From assembly GCA_017302255.1 (NCBI GenBank), contig JAFLDV010000002.1, forward strand, positions 62,001 through 126,000: a stretch of DNA of 64,000 bases, written 5' to 3'. The stretch's first letter is position 1; each line of letters begins with the position of its first letter. The position numbers and the translations under genes were made by a program. The notes under the pieces are model-generated. The model saw only the letters and a program-made list of their open reading frames with translations, was not told the DNA's origin and ran no database searches. Shown here piece by piece: positions 8,631 through 16,478 of the stretch. The stretch is from Gammaproteobacteria bacterium. GTDB lineage: Bacteria; Pseudomonadota; Gammaproteobacteria; Enterobacterales; Alteromonadaceae.

Positions 8631-8786
8631 TTAGTTAGGCTGACAAGGTTTTGCCGTGGTTGCCGACAAACAAGGTTTCTCTGAAGCGACTAAAGGTTCG
8701 CTCGCTGATGGCGGTTTGCGATCCAGTTGAATGCCATCGAGTTCTAGCATGCCTTTAATAACTGCAAAAAGTATGTTTAAAAACAT
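8631..8786 (-). CDS. Small protein of unknown function, 51 residues
   Basis: The start at 8786 has an AAGGAG ribosome binding site seven bases upstream. The product begins with a short hydrophobic segment (MFLNILFAVIKGML), then a polar, proline- and cysteine-containing tail. The gene has its own intrinsic terminator and is divergent from a LysR regulator, with a perfect inverted repeat between them. I recognise no family. A longer open frame reaching 8876 lacks a ribosome binding site. It could be a short membrane-associated peptide, or the transcript could act as an RNA. Confidence 0.6.
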   Translation of the reverse strand: MFLNILFAVIKGMLELDGIQLDRKPPSASEPLVASEKPCLSATTAKPCQPN

Positions 8787-8876
8787 AAACTTGCTCCTTG
8801 TTGGTTGCCCTTGCGAGCTAAAGTGCAGACATTTTAACCGCTGTCTTCTTGCTTGATTAGTCGTCAACTCCGACAT

Positions 8877-8902
8877 ACATTGTTTCCAAAGAGAAACAAT
8901 GT
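8877..8902. promoter_or_regulatory. Perfect inverted repeat between the small gene and the LysR gene
   Basis: Ten-base perfect arms ACATTGTTTC (8877-8886) and GAAACAATGT (8893-8902) flank a 6-base centre in the divergent intergenic region, 58 bp upstream of the LysR start and 91 bp upstream of the small gene start. Position and symmetry fit an operator, possibly for the adjacent LysR regulator. Confidence 0.55.
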
Positions 8903-8959
8903 CACGGCAACGGCTTTGGTAGACTAAGGCAATTGTGTGACAAACCCCTTGGAGTACCT

Positions 8960-9856
8960 GTGTCTTTATTACAACGGCTCAGTGATATGGCAATTTTCGC
9001 CAAAGTGGTCGAAACCGACAGTTTTACCCAAGCTGCTGTGGCATTACAGATGTCAAAAGGAGCCGTGAGTAAAGCCATCGCGCGCTTGGAGCAGCATTTA
9101 TCGGTACGGTTGCTACAGCGCACCACGCGACAGTTGAAATTAACCGCAGAAGGCCAAGCGTTTTTAAGTTACTGCCAGCAGGTAGTTCGCCAAGCCGATC
9201 AAGCGGAACACCACCTCGACGAATTACGCGACCAACCGGTAGGTATTATTCGCATCAGTGTCGCCGTAACCTTTGGTTCAACCATTGTCGCGCCGCTTTT
9301 GCCAGAATTACTGCAACGTTATCCAAAATTGCAGATCGAACTAGATTTAAACGATCGGCTGGTTGATTTAGTCGGTGAAGAAATTGACGTGGCGATCCGT
9401 TTTGGCAAATTGCCTAGTTCCAGTTTGATCGCCCGGCCATTAACTCGTTTGCCAATTGTGTTAGTCGCCGCGCCAAGTTACTTGGCAGCACAAGGGATCC
9501 CGCAGCATCCAGATGACTTGATTCACCACAGTTGTTTGTCCACTTTTACTGGTCCTATAGATCGTGCGTGGCAGTTTTTGGATAAAGGGCAGCCGATCAC
9601 CGTATTCACCAACGGACCACTGTTGACTAACAGCAACCGGGCGTCGAAACCGGCAGTCATTGCTGGTATGGGCTTAATGTATGTGACCCGCTATCAAGTG
9701 GAAGACGAAATTCAGTCGGGACTTTTAGTCCCTGTGCTTGCGGATTACATGCCTGAGCCATTGCCGGTGCACTTGGTCTATCCACATCGGACTCACATGA
9801 AAGCCGGTCTGAAGTTAGTCCTGCAATTTTTGCAAAGCCGAATTGGCCAAAGCTAA
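8960..9856 (+). CDS. LysR-family transcriptional regulator
   Basis: A 298-residue regulator with an N-terminal winged helix-turn-helix (SFTQAAVALQMSKGAVSKAIARLE, quoted in part: residues about 20-43) and a C-terminal substrate-binding-like effector domain. The GTG at 8960 is chosen because GGAG lies five bases upstream. The frame opens at an earlier TTG without a site. The pattern of the effector domain (DVAIRFGKLPSSSL, about 150-165) resembles the CrgA/AaeR-type subgroup. It is divergent from the small gene at 8786, and the inverted repeat at 8877-8902 is a candidate binding site. The ligand is unknown. Confidence 0.93.
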   Translation: MSLLQRLSDMAIFAKVVETDSFTQAAVALQMSKGAVSKAIARLEQHLSVRLLQRTTRQLKLTAEGQAFLSYCQQVVRQADQAEHHLDELRDQPVGIIRISVAVTFGSTIVAPLLPELLQRYPKLQIELDLNDRLVDLVGEEIDVAIRFGKLPSSSLIARPLTRLPIVLVAAPSYLAAQGIPQHPDDLIHHSCLSTFTGPIDRAWQFLDKGQPITVFTNGPLLTNSNRASKPAVIAGMGLMYVTRYQVEDEIQSGLLVPVLADYMPEPLPVHLVYPHRTHMKAGLKLVLQFLQSRIGQS

Positions 9857-10263
9857 CTTAGTTTGATTGTAGCCTTAGCTTAGTTGCGTTAAGGCTCATG
9901 GTTTTAACGTTTTCTACTTTTGACATTGCTGTCTGAACAAGTGAGAAAACTGTGACTGGACCGACTTGCACCCAACAATATTCTGTGCAATGATTACTTC
10001 GTTGTAACCGCTTACATTTGCTGTTTTGTGCGTTAAATTGTGCCGTTTGAGGCTGGTTTGATGCTAAAAATAGCTAGGTTCCACGTGGAACTGGTAAGTG
10101 TTTGGCGCATGAACAGCCCCGTTCATTCGCCTGATGTACTGGTGTGGTGACCAGTTGAGTAACTGTCTGTTGTATGTTTTGTTGGCGGGCAAAATTGGCC
10201 TAGCTAATTGGAACTCTCTCCCACAGTGACTTTGGTTGTCGTTCGTCATCCCGACAAACAAAG
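9857..10263. other. Intergenic region with a parS-like site
   Basis: 407 bp between the LysR gene and the end of the convergent acetyltransferase gene, where no promoter is required. It holds a weak hairpin (AGCCTTA at 9871 against TAAGGCT at 9890-9896) that may end the LysR transcript, and the 14-bp palindrome at 10078-10091. A 67-codon minus-strand open frame across it shows no start signal and is rejected. Confidence 0.5.
10078..10091. promoter_or_regulatory. parS: parS-like ParB binding site
   Basis: The 14-bp perfect palindrome GTTCCACGTGGAAC equals the core of the chromosomal centromere-like parS site bound by ParB/Spo0J (core GTTYCACGTGRAAC). The outermost bases of the 16-mer, G and T, differ from the usual T and A. 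It sits in non-coding DNA. Chromosomal parS sites cluster around the replication origin, so the site would place this window in the origin-proximal part of the chromosome if real. Confidence 0.6.
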
Positions 10264-10845
10264 TCACTGATTTTTCTCGTTAAACTCCAATACCATTTCC
10301 GCCGCTGAGCAGTGGCAGTCATAACCGCAGATCACGCATTCGTAGCCGTTTAAACTATCTGCACGCCATTTATCGGGGTGAACTTTCACGAGTTTGCCGC
10401 CGTGTTTACTAAAATACTTTACCGCTGCATTGCCAGGACTTTGCATCCACAGATGGGCGATCCCGGCTTTAGCGCCTTGCGCATGCAGTGCTTGAATCGA
10501 CAGTTGCAGTAATTTGCCGCCAATGCCAGCGCCTTGTAATGTCGGCGCTATGGTGTTGCATTTGAAATAGGCCATTTGCTCTGCGGCAACTGGCCATAGC
10601 GCTGGGCTACTCCATTGGTCGCTCTGCCACTGACCCGCAGCGAAAGCTAAACGAAAGCCGACTATATCTTCACCGCGATAAGCCACATGTCCGGCATTAA
10701 TGCCCTTGGCAATGCCTTGTTGATGGTATTTAACAATCAATTCGGCAGTGAGATAGCCATCGCCATGCACCAGATTGCCCAAGGCAATGACATCGGCAAA
10801 GTGTTCCGGCTGCAACTCGCTGTAGGTAATGCTCAAATCGTTCAC
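10264..10845 (-). CDS. GNAT-family N-acetyltransferase
   Basis: A 193-residue GNAT protein. The acetyl-CoA loop QGAGIGGKLL lies around 104-113 and is followed by the expected helix and the PGNAAVKYFSKHGG segment that closes the fold. The C-terminal 30 residues carry four cysteines in a CVICGYDCHC pattern, which looks like a small metal-binding appendix and is not part of a standard GNAT fold. Translation appears to begin at a GTG close to the divergent FAD oxidoreductase start. The substrate is unknown. Confidence 0.9.
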   Translation of the reverse strand: MNDLSITYSELQPEHFADVIALGNLVHGDGYLTAELIVKYHQQGIAKGINAGHVAYRGEDIVGFRLAFAAGQWQSDQWSSPALWPVAAEQMAYFKCNTIAPTLQGAGIGGKLLQLSIQALHAQGAKAGIAHLWMQSPGNAAVKYFSKHGGKLVKVHPDKWRADSLNGYECVICGYDCHCSAAEMVLEFNEKNQ

Positions 10846-10925
10846 AATTCATGTCTGGAAGGCTTGGAATTCGAGACTTATCTTGCCATGATGCGGCAAG
10901 AATTGCAGTAATGAATAGGTTGAAT

Positions 10926-12266
10926 ATGTACGATCCCTTGCATGAACGTTCACCAGGCTGCGGTGAACCTTATCCTGAAAGTTATTGGGCTGACCACGCG
11001 GGCCCTGCACCTGCCGATGACGGCGTGTTAATGCATGATTTGACGGTTGATGTGGTGATTATTGGCGCGGGCTACACCGGCCTTTCTGCTGCTTATCATT
11101 TAGCGACAGAGCATGGCGTGCAAGCCGTCGTTTTGGAAGCCAATCAATTAGCCTGGGGTTGTAGCGGTCGTAATGCTGGCTTTGTGCTGCGTTCAAGCGG
11201 TCGTAAACCTTATGCCGAAATGCAAAAACAATGGGGCGAATCGGTGATGCGTGGCGTCTACCATGAGTTTTGCCAAGGTGTCGATCTAGTTAAATCTATG
11301 ATTGATAAAGGTATTGACTGCGACAGACAAGATCCAGGTTATTTGCGCATGGCGCATAAACCTAGCATGGTGAAAACCTTGCAAGCACAAGCAGATCTGT
11401 TGCATCGCACCTTTGGCTCAGACGTGGAATTACTAACTCAGCAACAAGTTCGCAGTCAGTATGTTGATGACCAGCAAAGTTTTGGTGCGCTGCGTTTCGC
11501 CGATGGTTTTGGCGTCAATCCTTTGAAGCTCGCTTATGGGTATCAGCGCTTGGCGCGCGCAGCTGGGGCGAAAATTCACACTGCAAGTCCAGTGCTAAAT
11601 TGGACGACTGAAGGACGCACGCAAATTTTACACACCCCCAACGCCACGTTGCGGGCGAAAAAAGTGATTTTAGCCACCAACGGTTATACGCCAAAACATT
11701 TTCATCAAGGTGTACAAGCTCGCACCTTACCGGTGCTTTCACAAATCATCGTGACAGAACCATTGAATTCAGCGCAATTAGCCGCGACGAATTTCCAAAC
11801 TAGTCATGTGGTGATGGATACCCGTGCGCTTAAATACTATTACCGTAAATTGCCGGACAATCGCTTATTGTTTGGGGGGCGCGGCGCCATTACCGGCAAA
11901 GATGCCGCAGATCCCTATTATGCTGATCGGTTATTACAAGTGCTGAAATTGAGTTTTCCTGCACTGCAAACGTTGCGCTACGGCTATCAATGGTCTGGCT
12001 GGATCTGTATGTCCTTGGATGATATTCCGCATATTCATCAAGCCGATCCTTTTGGTGATGTGGTTTACAGCATGGGGTATTGCGGCAGTGGTTTGGCGTA
12101 CTCCGTGCAAGCAGGCAAACGCTTAGCTGAAAAGGTCATGGGCTTGGCTCAGCCTGATTTACCAATGTTTAATCGACCTTTGCCGAAATTTCCGTTTGCG
12201 CCACTGCGTCGTGTCGGTCAGTGGGGTTATTTCCACTATGGAAAATGGAAAGACCAATGGTGGTAA
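10926..12266 (+). CDS. FAD-dependent oxidoreductase, DAO/PuuB-like
   Basis: A 446-residue flavoprotein. The dinucleotide-binding motif VVIIGAGYTGLSAAYHL occurs about 40 residues from the start, followed by the SGRNAGF segment typical of the DAO fold used by gamma-glutamylputrescine oxidase and sarcosine/glycine oxidases. The C-terminal GYCGSGLAYSVQAGK motif completes the FAD site. ATG 10926 has AGG six bases upstream. ATG 10911 is an alternative five codons earlier. It probably oxidises an amine or amino acid. No polyamine genes are adjacent, so the substrate is open. A hairpin at 12254-12273 spans its stop codon. Confidence 0.9.
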   Translation: MYDPLHERSPGCGEPYPESYWADHAGPAPADDGVLMHDLTVDVVIIGAGYTGLSAAYHLATEHGVQAVVLEANQLAWGCSGRNAGFVLRSSGRKPYAEMQKQWGESVMRGVYHEFCQGVDLVKSMIDKGIDCDRQDPGYLRMAHKPSMVKTLQAQADLLHRTFGSDVELLTQQQVRSQYVDDQQSFGALRFADGFGVNPLKLAYGYQRLARAAGAKIHTASPVLNWTTEGRTQILHTPNATLRAKKVILATNGYTPKHFHQGVQARTLPVLSQIIVTEPLNSAQLAATNFQTSHVVMDTRALKYYYRKLPDNRLLFGGRGAITGKDAADPYYADRLLQVLKLSFPALQTLRYGYQWSGWICMSLDDIPHIHQADPFGDVVYSMGYCGSGLAYSVQAGKRLAEKVMGLAQPDLPMFNRPLPKFPFAPLRRVGQWGYFHYGKWKDQWW

Positions 12267-12451
12267 CCATTGGCGAAGGCAACATTTGGCGGTGGCGAAA
12301 TTAACCAATTGCTAAGCAAAGCAACCAGTTATTGGCGAGATTGCTTAGAACGGTAAAATTAAAAGAATGGTAAGCTGTTAAATTAAAAGGGATTTTTAAT
12401 TGGCATTCAAATTGCCAAGATCCTGTAAACGTTGAAATCAGGAGAATGCAC

Positions 12452-13288
12452 ATGGCAGCAATAGCACCAGGCTTGGGCCAAGTAAGGAATCTTTGGCTTA
12501 TTAGCCGTTTCGAACTAAATCGTTTATTTGCCAGCCCACGTGGTTGGTTTGCCCTCAGCGCTTTTGTCATCATTTGGTACTGTCTGTTACGTTATCCAAT
12601 TTTTGCAGCCAGTGCGCAAATTCAAGATCCCGAAGTACAGCGAATTTTGGGTGGCATGTTTGGTATGGCTGGGATGTACAACATCCTGAATTGGCCGCTG
12701 CCAGAACTCACGGCGTATTGGGTCATGTGCGTGGTGTTACTGCCAATCTGCACCTTATTTTTTGCCGCGGATCAAACAAGTTCAGACCGCTCGCGTGGCA
12801 CATTGCGTTTTCTGATGCTGAGAACTAGCCGAGATAGCCTATTCTTTGGTCGTTTTCTTGGGCAGATGCTGATCCAAACCATCTTAATGAGCTTGTCGAT
12901 TTTGGCGACACTCGCCATGGCATGGTGGCGGTTGGGGACTTTGTCAGCAGGCGCTATCGAAGCTGCACTGATCATGGTGATTAACCTGATGATTATTATC
13001 GCGCCCTACACTGCATTAATGGCGATGTGTTCAGCCTTGGTGAAATCGAGTCGTATGGCGATCAGCCTAGCGGTCGTTGGCAGTGGCGTTGTGCTCGGGT
13101 TAGTTGGTTGGGCGGCTTGGTATCTGCCGGCGTTGCGTGAGTTAATGGCTTATGTGCCAGGTGCGCAAATTCCACAGGTATTGTCACAAGCTGGTTGGTC
13201 GACATTGCAGTATAGCGGTTTACCGCTTGCACAAACCGCAGTGTTTTTGTTGATCGGACGCCAAATTATGCAAGGAAAATCATTATGA
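12452..13288 (+). CDS. ABC transporter permease (ABC-2 like)
   Basis: A 278-residue membrane protein with about six hydrophobic helices. It overlaps the next gene by four bases (ATGA), the usual arrangement for an ABC-2 permease with its ATPase. The start at 12452 is set by AGGAG seven bases upstream. A closer ATG at 12446 would leave only one base of spacing. An inverted repeat (TTGGCA at 12399, TGCCAA at 12412-12417) lies just upstream. It probably exports a substrate or acts in envelope assembly. The cargo cannot be inferred. Confidence 0.88.
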   Translation: MAAIAPGLGQVRNLWLISRFELNRLFASPRGWFALSAFVIIWYCLLRYPIFAASAQIQDPEVQRILGGMFGMAGMYNILNWPLPELTAYWVMCVVLLPICTLFFAADQTSSDRSRGTLRFLMLRTSRDSLFFGRFLGQMLIQTILMSLSILATLAMAWWRLGTLSAGAIEAALIMVINLMIIIAPYTALMAMCSALVKSSRMAISLAVVGSGVVLGLVGWAAWYLPALRELMAYVPGAQIPQVLSQAGWSTLQYSGLPLAQTAVFLLIGRQIMQGKSL

Positions 13289-14199
13289 GCGCATTCATTC
13301 AAGCGACCAATCTGCGTAAATCGTTTGGCAGTAAACTGGTGCTAGACAATATCAATTTTGAACTAAGTGCTGGTGAGCCTATCGCATTAATAGGCCCAAA
13401 TGGCGCTGGTAAAACTACCCTGTTTAGCATCATGTGCGGTTATCTCACACCGGACACCGGCGATATCAAATTGTTGGGGCATACCCCGGGCAGCAGCGCT
13501 TTATTTGGCCGAGTTGGCGCGTTGCCACAAGATGCTTTGTTCGATCCAAATTTTAGTTTGTTAAACCAGCTCAGTTTCTATGCTCAGTTACAAGGCATGA
13601 ACAAAGCGCGTGCTGATGCCGATGCGATGCGAGTGTTAACGCTGGTTGATTTAGCTGATTGCGCCAAGCAAAAAGCCACCTCGCTCAGTCATGGCATGAA
13701 AAAAAGGTTGTCGATTGCACAGGCACTGCTTGGTGAGCCGGAATTGGTATTGCTGGATGAGCCAACTGCAGGCCTTGATCCGATGAATGCTCTGCAAATC
13801 CGCCAGCTCATCGCCAAGATGTCAGAGCAAGCGACCTTTGTCATCAGTTCGCACAATTTGTTCGAGCTGGAAAGGCTGTGCGGGACCATTTTGTATCTTG
13901 AACACGGCAAACTGGTTCAGCAACGCACGATCAATACCAAGGTCAGTCAGGGCTTTTTGACCCTTACTTTAGAGCAAGGCGAGTCTGCGCAAGTGCTTAA
14001 AGAATTGGCTTTGGTCAGTGGTGTGCACAAAGTCGATTGTCAGCAAAAAAATGAATATCTCATTTGGTTTGATGCGGAGTTAGCGCCAGATACTGATTTG
14101 GCAGTGCTACAAGCTTTACGCAGTCACGGCTGGCGCTATAAATCGTTGCAACGCGGACAATCGTTAGAGCAGCAGCTGTTTGCCGTGGCAAACGGCTAA
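13285..14199 (+). CDS. ABC transporter ATP-binding protein
   Basis: A 304-residue ATPase. It has Walker A (GPNGAGKTT near 37-45), an ABC signature region (LSHGMKKRLS), Walker B with catalytic Glu (LVLLDEPT) and the switch histidine (SSHN). The last 80 residues form the C-terminal extension common in ABC-2 exporters. It is translationally coupled to the permease at 12452, so the two form a complete exporter half-set. It runs convergent to fdxA. Confidence 0.95.
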   Translation: MSAFIQATNLRKSFGSKLVLDNINFELSAGEPIALIGPNGAGKTTLFSIMCGYLTPDTGDIKLLGHTPGSSALFGRVGALPQDALFDPNFSLLNQLSFYAQLQGMNKARADADAMRVLTLVDLADCAKQKATSLSHGMKKRLSIAQALLGEPELVLLDEPTAGLDPMNALQIRQLIAKMSEQATFVISSHNLFELERLCGTILYLEHGKLVQQRTINTKVSQGFLTLTLEQGESAQVLKELALVSGVHKVDCQQKNEYLIWFDAELAPDTDLAVLQALRSHGWRYKSLQRGQSLEQQLFAVANG

Positions 14200-14215
14200 G
14201 CGGGCTAATTGAAAA

Positions 14216-14539
14216 TTAGGTTTCGAGAAATTGCAGTTTGTCGGGGATGCCGTTCCATTGATCGGCATCCGTTGGTGCGGGTTTGGCGCTAGTGATATTT
14301 GGCCAGACTTTAGCAAGTTCGGCGTTAAGTTCGACAAACGCAATTTGCGATGCAGGTACAGCGTCTTCTTGGAAAATGGCATTGGCAGGACATTCAGGCT
14401 CACAAAGTCCGCAGTCAATGCAGTCAGTTGGACTGATTGCCAAGAAGTTTGGGCCTTCATAAAAAGCGTCAGCTGGGCACACGGAGACACAGTCGGTGTA
14501 CTTACATTTGATGCAGTTGTCAGTGACGATAAATGCCAT
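14216..14539 (-). CDS. fdxA: Ferredoxin FdxA, 7Fe type
   Basis: A 107-residue low-potential ferredoxin with two cysteine clusters: CIKCKYTDC plus CP early on, then [12 protein letters not shown]. This is the arrangement of 3Fe-4S/4Fe-4S FdxA proteins of gammaproteobacteria. The [10 protein letters not shown] segment between clusters is also typical. AAGGG lies six bases upstream of the ATG. It is an electron carrier. The partner is not encoded nearby. Confidence 0.96.
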   Translation of the reverse strand: MAFIVTDNCIKCKYTDCVSVCPADAFYEGPNFLAISPTDCIDCGLCEPECPANAIFQEDAVPASQIAFVELNAELAKVWPNITSAKPAPTDADQWNGIPDKLQFLET

Positions 14540-14731
14540 CTGGAGCCCTTGCTTGATTGAGTTGCCACTAAGGCGCGAATTGTACGCATCAGCGGCGAAA
14601 ATTCAAGTTAGTACCACTTGGTAATAACGCGGGAATTATTCAGGTAGATCACGTAAAATGGCAGAAAATAACTTGTTTGTGAGCGCGGTCCGCAGGACTG
14701 TTGCGATGACACCACATGGAAAATAACCAGC

Positions 14732-16342
14732 ATGCTACGTTTGACCGAAATTAAATTACCGTTAAATCATACAGAAGAGGCATTGGCCGCTGCTGTTGTT
14801 GCTAAATTAAAAATTAAACCAGAGCAGTTAAAACAGCTGCATTTGTTTAAGCGTGGTTATGATGCGCGGAAAAAATCCGACATCCAGTTAATTTACACTT
14901 TAGACATTGAAGTCGAAGGTGAAGCGGCATTATTGCAAAAATTTGCCAAAGATCAGCATGTGCGGCCATCTCCTGATACCAGCTACAAATTTGTTGGTAA
15001 AGCCCCTGCTGATTTAACCGAGCGCCCAGTGGTCATTGGCCTAGGTCCTTGTGGTTTATTCGCCGCCTTAGTCTTGGCGCAAATGGGCTTTAAACCTATT
15101 GTGCTTGAGCGCGGCAAAGAAGTGCGTGAACGCACCAAAGACACCTTCGGATTTTGGCGGAAAAAGCCGCTGAATACCGAATCGAATGTGCAATTTGGTG
15201 AAGGCGGCGCTGGTACATTTTCTGACGGTAAACTCTACAGCCAAGTCAAAGATCCGAAACATTACGGCCGTAAAGTACTCACCGAATTTGTTGCTGCTGG
15301 CGCGCCAGATGAAATCATGTATGTCAGCAAACCGCATATCGGTACTTTTAAATTGGTGACGATGGTTGAGCAAATGCGGGCCAAAATCATTGAGTTAGGT
15401 GGTGAGGTTCGTTTTAGTTCCCGCGTTGATGATGTATTGATTGAAAACGACGAAATCCAAGGTCTGATGCTGTCGAACGGTGAGTTACTGCGTTGCCGCC
15501 ATGTGGTGCTGGCGGTCGGTCATAGTGCTCGTGATACCTTCGAAATGCTTCATCGCCGCGGTGTTTATATCGAAGCAAAACCATTTTCAGTTGGCTTTCG
15601 CATCGAGCATCGCCAATCAATGATTGATGAGTGTCGGTTCGGTCCGAGCGCCGGCCATCCAATTTTGGGCGCTGCCGATTATAAACTCGTGCACCACTGT
15701 GAAAGCGGCCGCACCGTTTACAGTTTCTGTATGTGTCCTGGTGGCACTGTGGTCGCAGCTGCGTCTGAAGAAGGTCGTGTTGTCACCAATGGCATGAGCC
15801 AGTATTCACGCAATGAACGTAATGCCAATAGCGCCATTGTGGTGGGGATAGATCCGGAAACCGATTACCCAGGCCATCCGTTAGCGGGTATCGAGTTGCA
15901 GCGTAAATTAGAGGCTCAAGCATTTGTGCTTGGCGGCAGTAATTACGACGCGCCAGCACAAACGATTGGCGACTTTTTAGCCGGCAAGCCATCAAGCGAG
16001 TTTGGCGATGTGCAACCATCGTATACACCGGGTGTGAAGCTGACTGATTTATCAGAAGTGTTACCGGCTTACGCCATCGCAGCAATTCGCGAAGCGATAC
16101 CTGCCTTTGATAAAGAAATTAAAGGTTTTGCTCGTCCAGAAGGCTTGCTGACCGGTGTTGAAACTCGCACATCTTCGCCAATTTGTATTAAGCGGAATGC
16201 ACAGTACCAAAGTATGAACGTTGCAGGATTATTCCCTGCGGGTGAAGGCGCTGGTTACGCTGGCGGGATATTGTCGGCTGGTATCGACGGCATCAAAGTC
16301 GCAGAAGCTGTGGCTTTGGCAATATTAGCGAAACAGAGTTAA
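14732..16342 (+). CDS. Conserved FAD-dependent dehydrogenase-like protein (COG2509 type)
   Basis: A 536-residue flavoprotein with an N-terminal domain of about 90 residues, then VVIGLGPCGLFAALVLAQMG, the FAD-binding motif, near 99-118. The segment FGEGGAGTFSDGKLYS and the C-terminal GEGAGYAGGILSAGIDG are signatures of a widespread but uncharacterised family annotated as FAD-dependent dehydrogenase. Length is normal for the family. The ribosome binding site is weak. The substrate is unknown. It stands alone. Confidence 0.9.
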   Translation: MLRLTEIKLPLNHTEEALAAAVVAKLKIKPEQLKQLHLFKRGYDARKKSDIQLIYTLDIEVEGEAALLQKFAKDQHVRPSPDTSYKFVGKAPADLTERPVVIGLGPCGLFAALVLAQMGFKPIVLERGKEVRERTKDTFGFWRKKPLNTESNVQFGEGGAGTFSDGKLYSQVKDPKHYGRKVLTEFVAAGAPDEIMYVSKPHIGTFKLVTMVEQMRAKIIELGGEVRFSSRVDDVLIENDEIQGLMLSNGELLRCRHVVLAVGHSARDTFEMLHRRGVYIEAKPFSVGFRIEHRQSMIDECRFGPSAGHPILGAADYKLVHHCESGRTVYSFCMCPGGTVVAAASEEGRVVTNGMSQYSRNERNANSAIVVGIDPETDYPGHPLAGIELQRKLEAQAFVLGGSNYDAPAQTIGDFLAGKPSSEFGDVQPSYTPGVKLTDLSEVLPAYAIAAIREAIPAFDKEIKGFARPEGLLTGVETRTSSPICIKRNAQYQSMNVAGLFPAGEGAGYAGGILSAGIDGIKVAEAVALAILAKQS

Positions 16343-16346
16343 TAAA

Positions 16347-16392
16347 AGGCTATGGGCTTGTGTCCGTTACGTAGCCTGTTTAAGATGGACAC
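16347..16392 (+). promoter_or_regulatory. Interleaved inverted repeats (possible pseudoknot) upstream of the 16479 gene
   Basis: Arm A AGGCTA (16347) pairs with TAGCCT (16372), and arm B GTGTCC (16360) pairs with GGACAC (16387). The order A-B-A'-B' is that of an H-type pseudoknot with loops of 7, 6 and 9 bases. Six-base pairs are expected by chance fairly often, so this alone is weak evidence. Confidence 0.25.
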
Positions 16393-16421
16393 GAATTAAA
16401 ATAAACCAACATTATGGTCCC

Positions 16422-16464
16422 GGTCAGTTTGTTCTGATGTCGGAATTACCATAGGAAACTGACC
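16422..16464 (+). promoter_or_regulatory. Nine-base inverted repeat immediately upstream of the ribosome binding site
   Basis: GGTCAGTTT (16422-16430) and AAACTGACC (16456-16464) are perfect arms ending two bases before the AGGAG of the 16479 gene. A second pair, TATGGT (16413) and ACCATA (16448), interleaves with it. The sequence could be an operator or a 5'-leader RNA structure affecting translation. Confidence 0.45.
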
Positions 16465-16478
16465 ACAGGAGTGAAGTG

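Noticed and set aside
8365..8634. Plus-strand frame of 89 codons
   Set aside because: It runs across the minus-strand T9 terminator, lacks a ribosome binding site and has no protein-like composition.
10064..10267. Minus-strand 67-codon frame through the parS-like site
   Set aside because: No ribosome binding site and no recognisable features. The region reads as non-coding.
12254..12273. Terminator at the FAD oxidoreductase end
   Set aside because: CCAATGGT/ACCATTGG is a perfect 8-bp stem but overlaps the stop codon and has no T-run.
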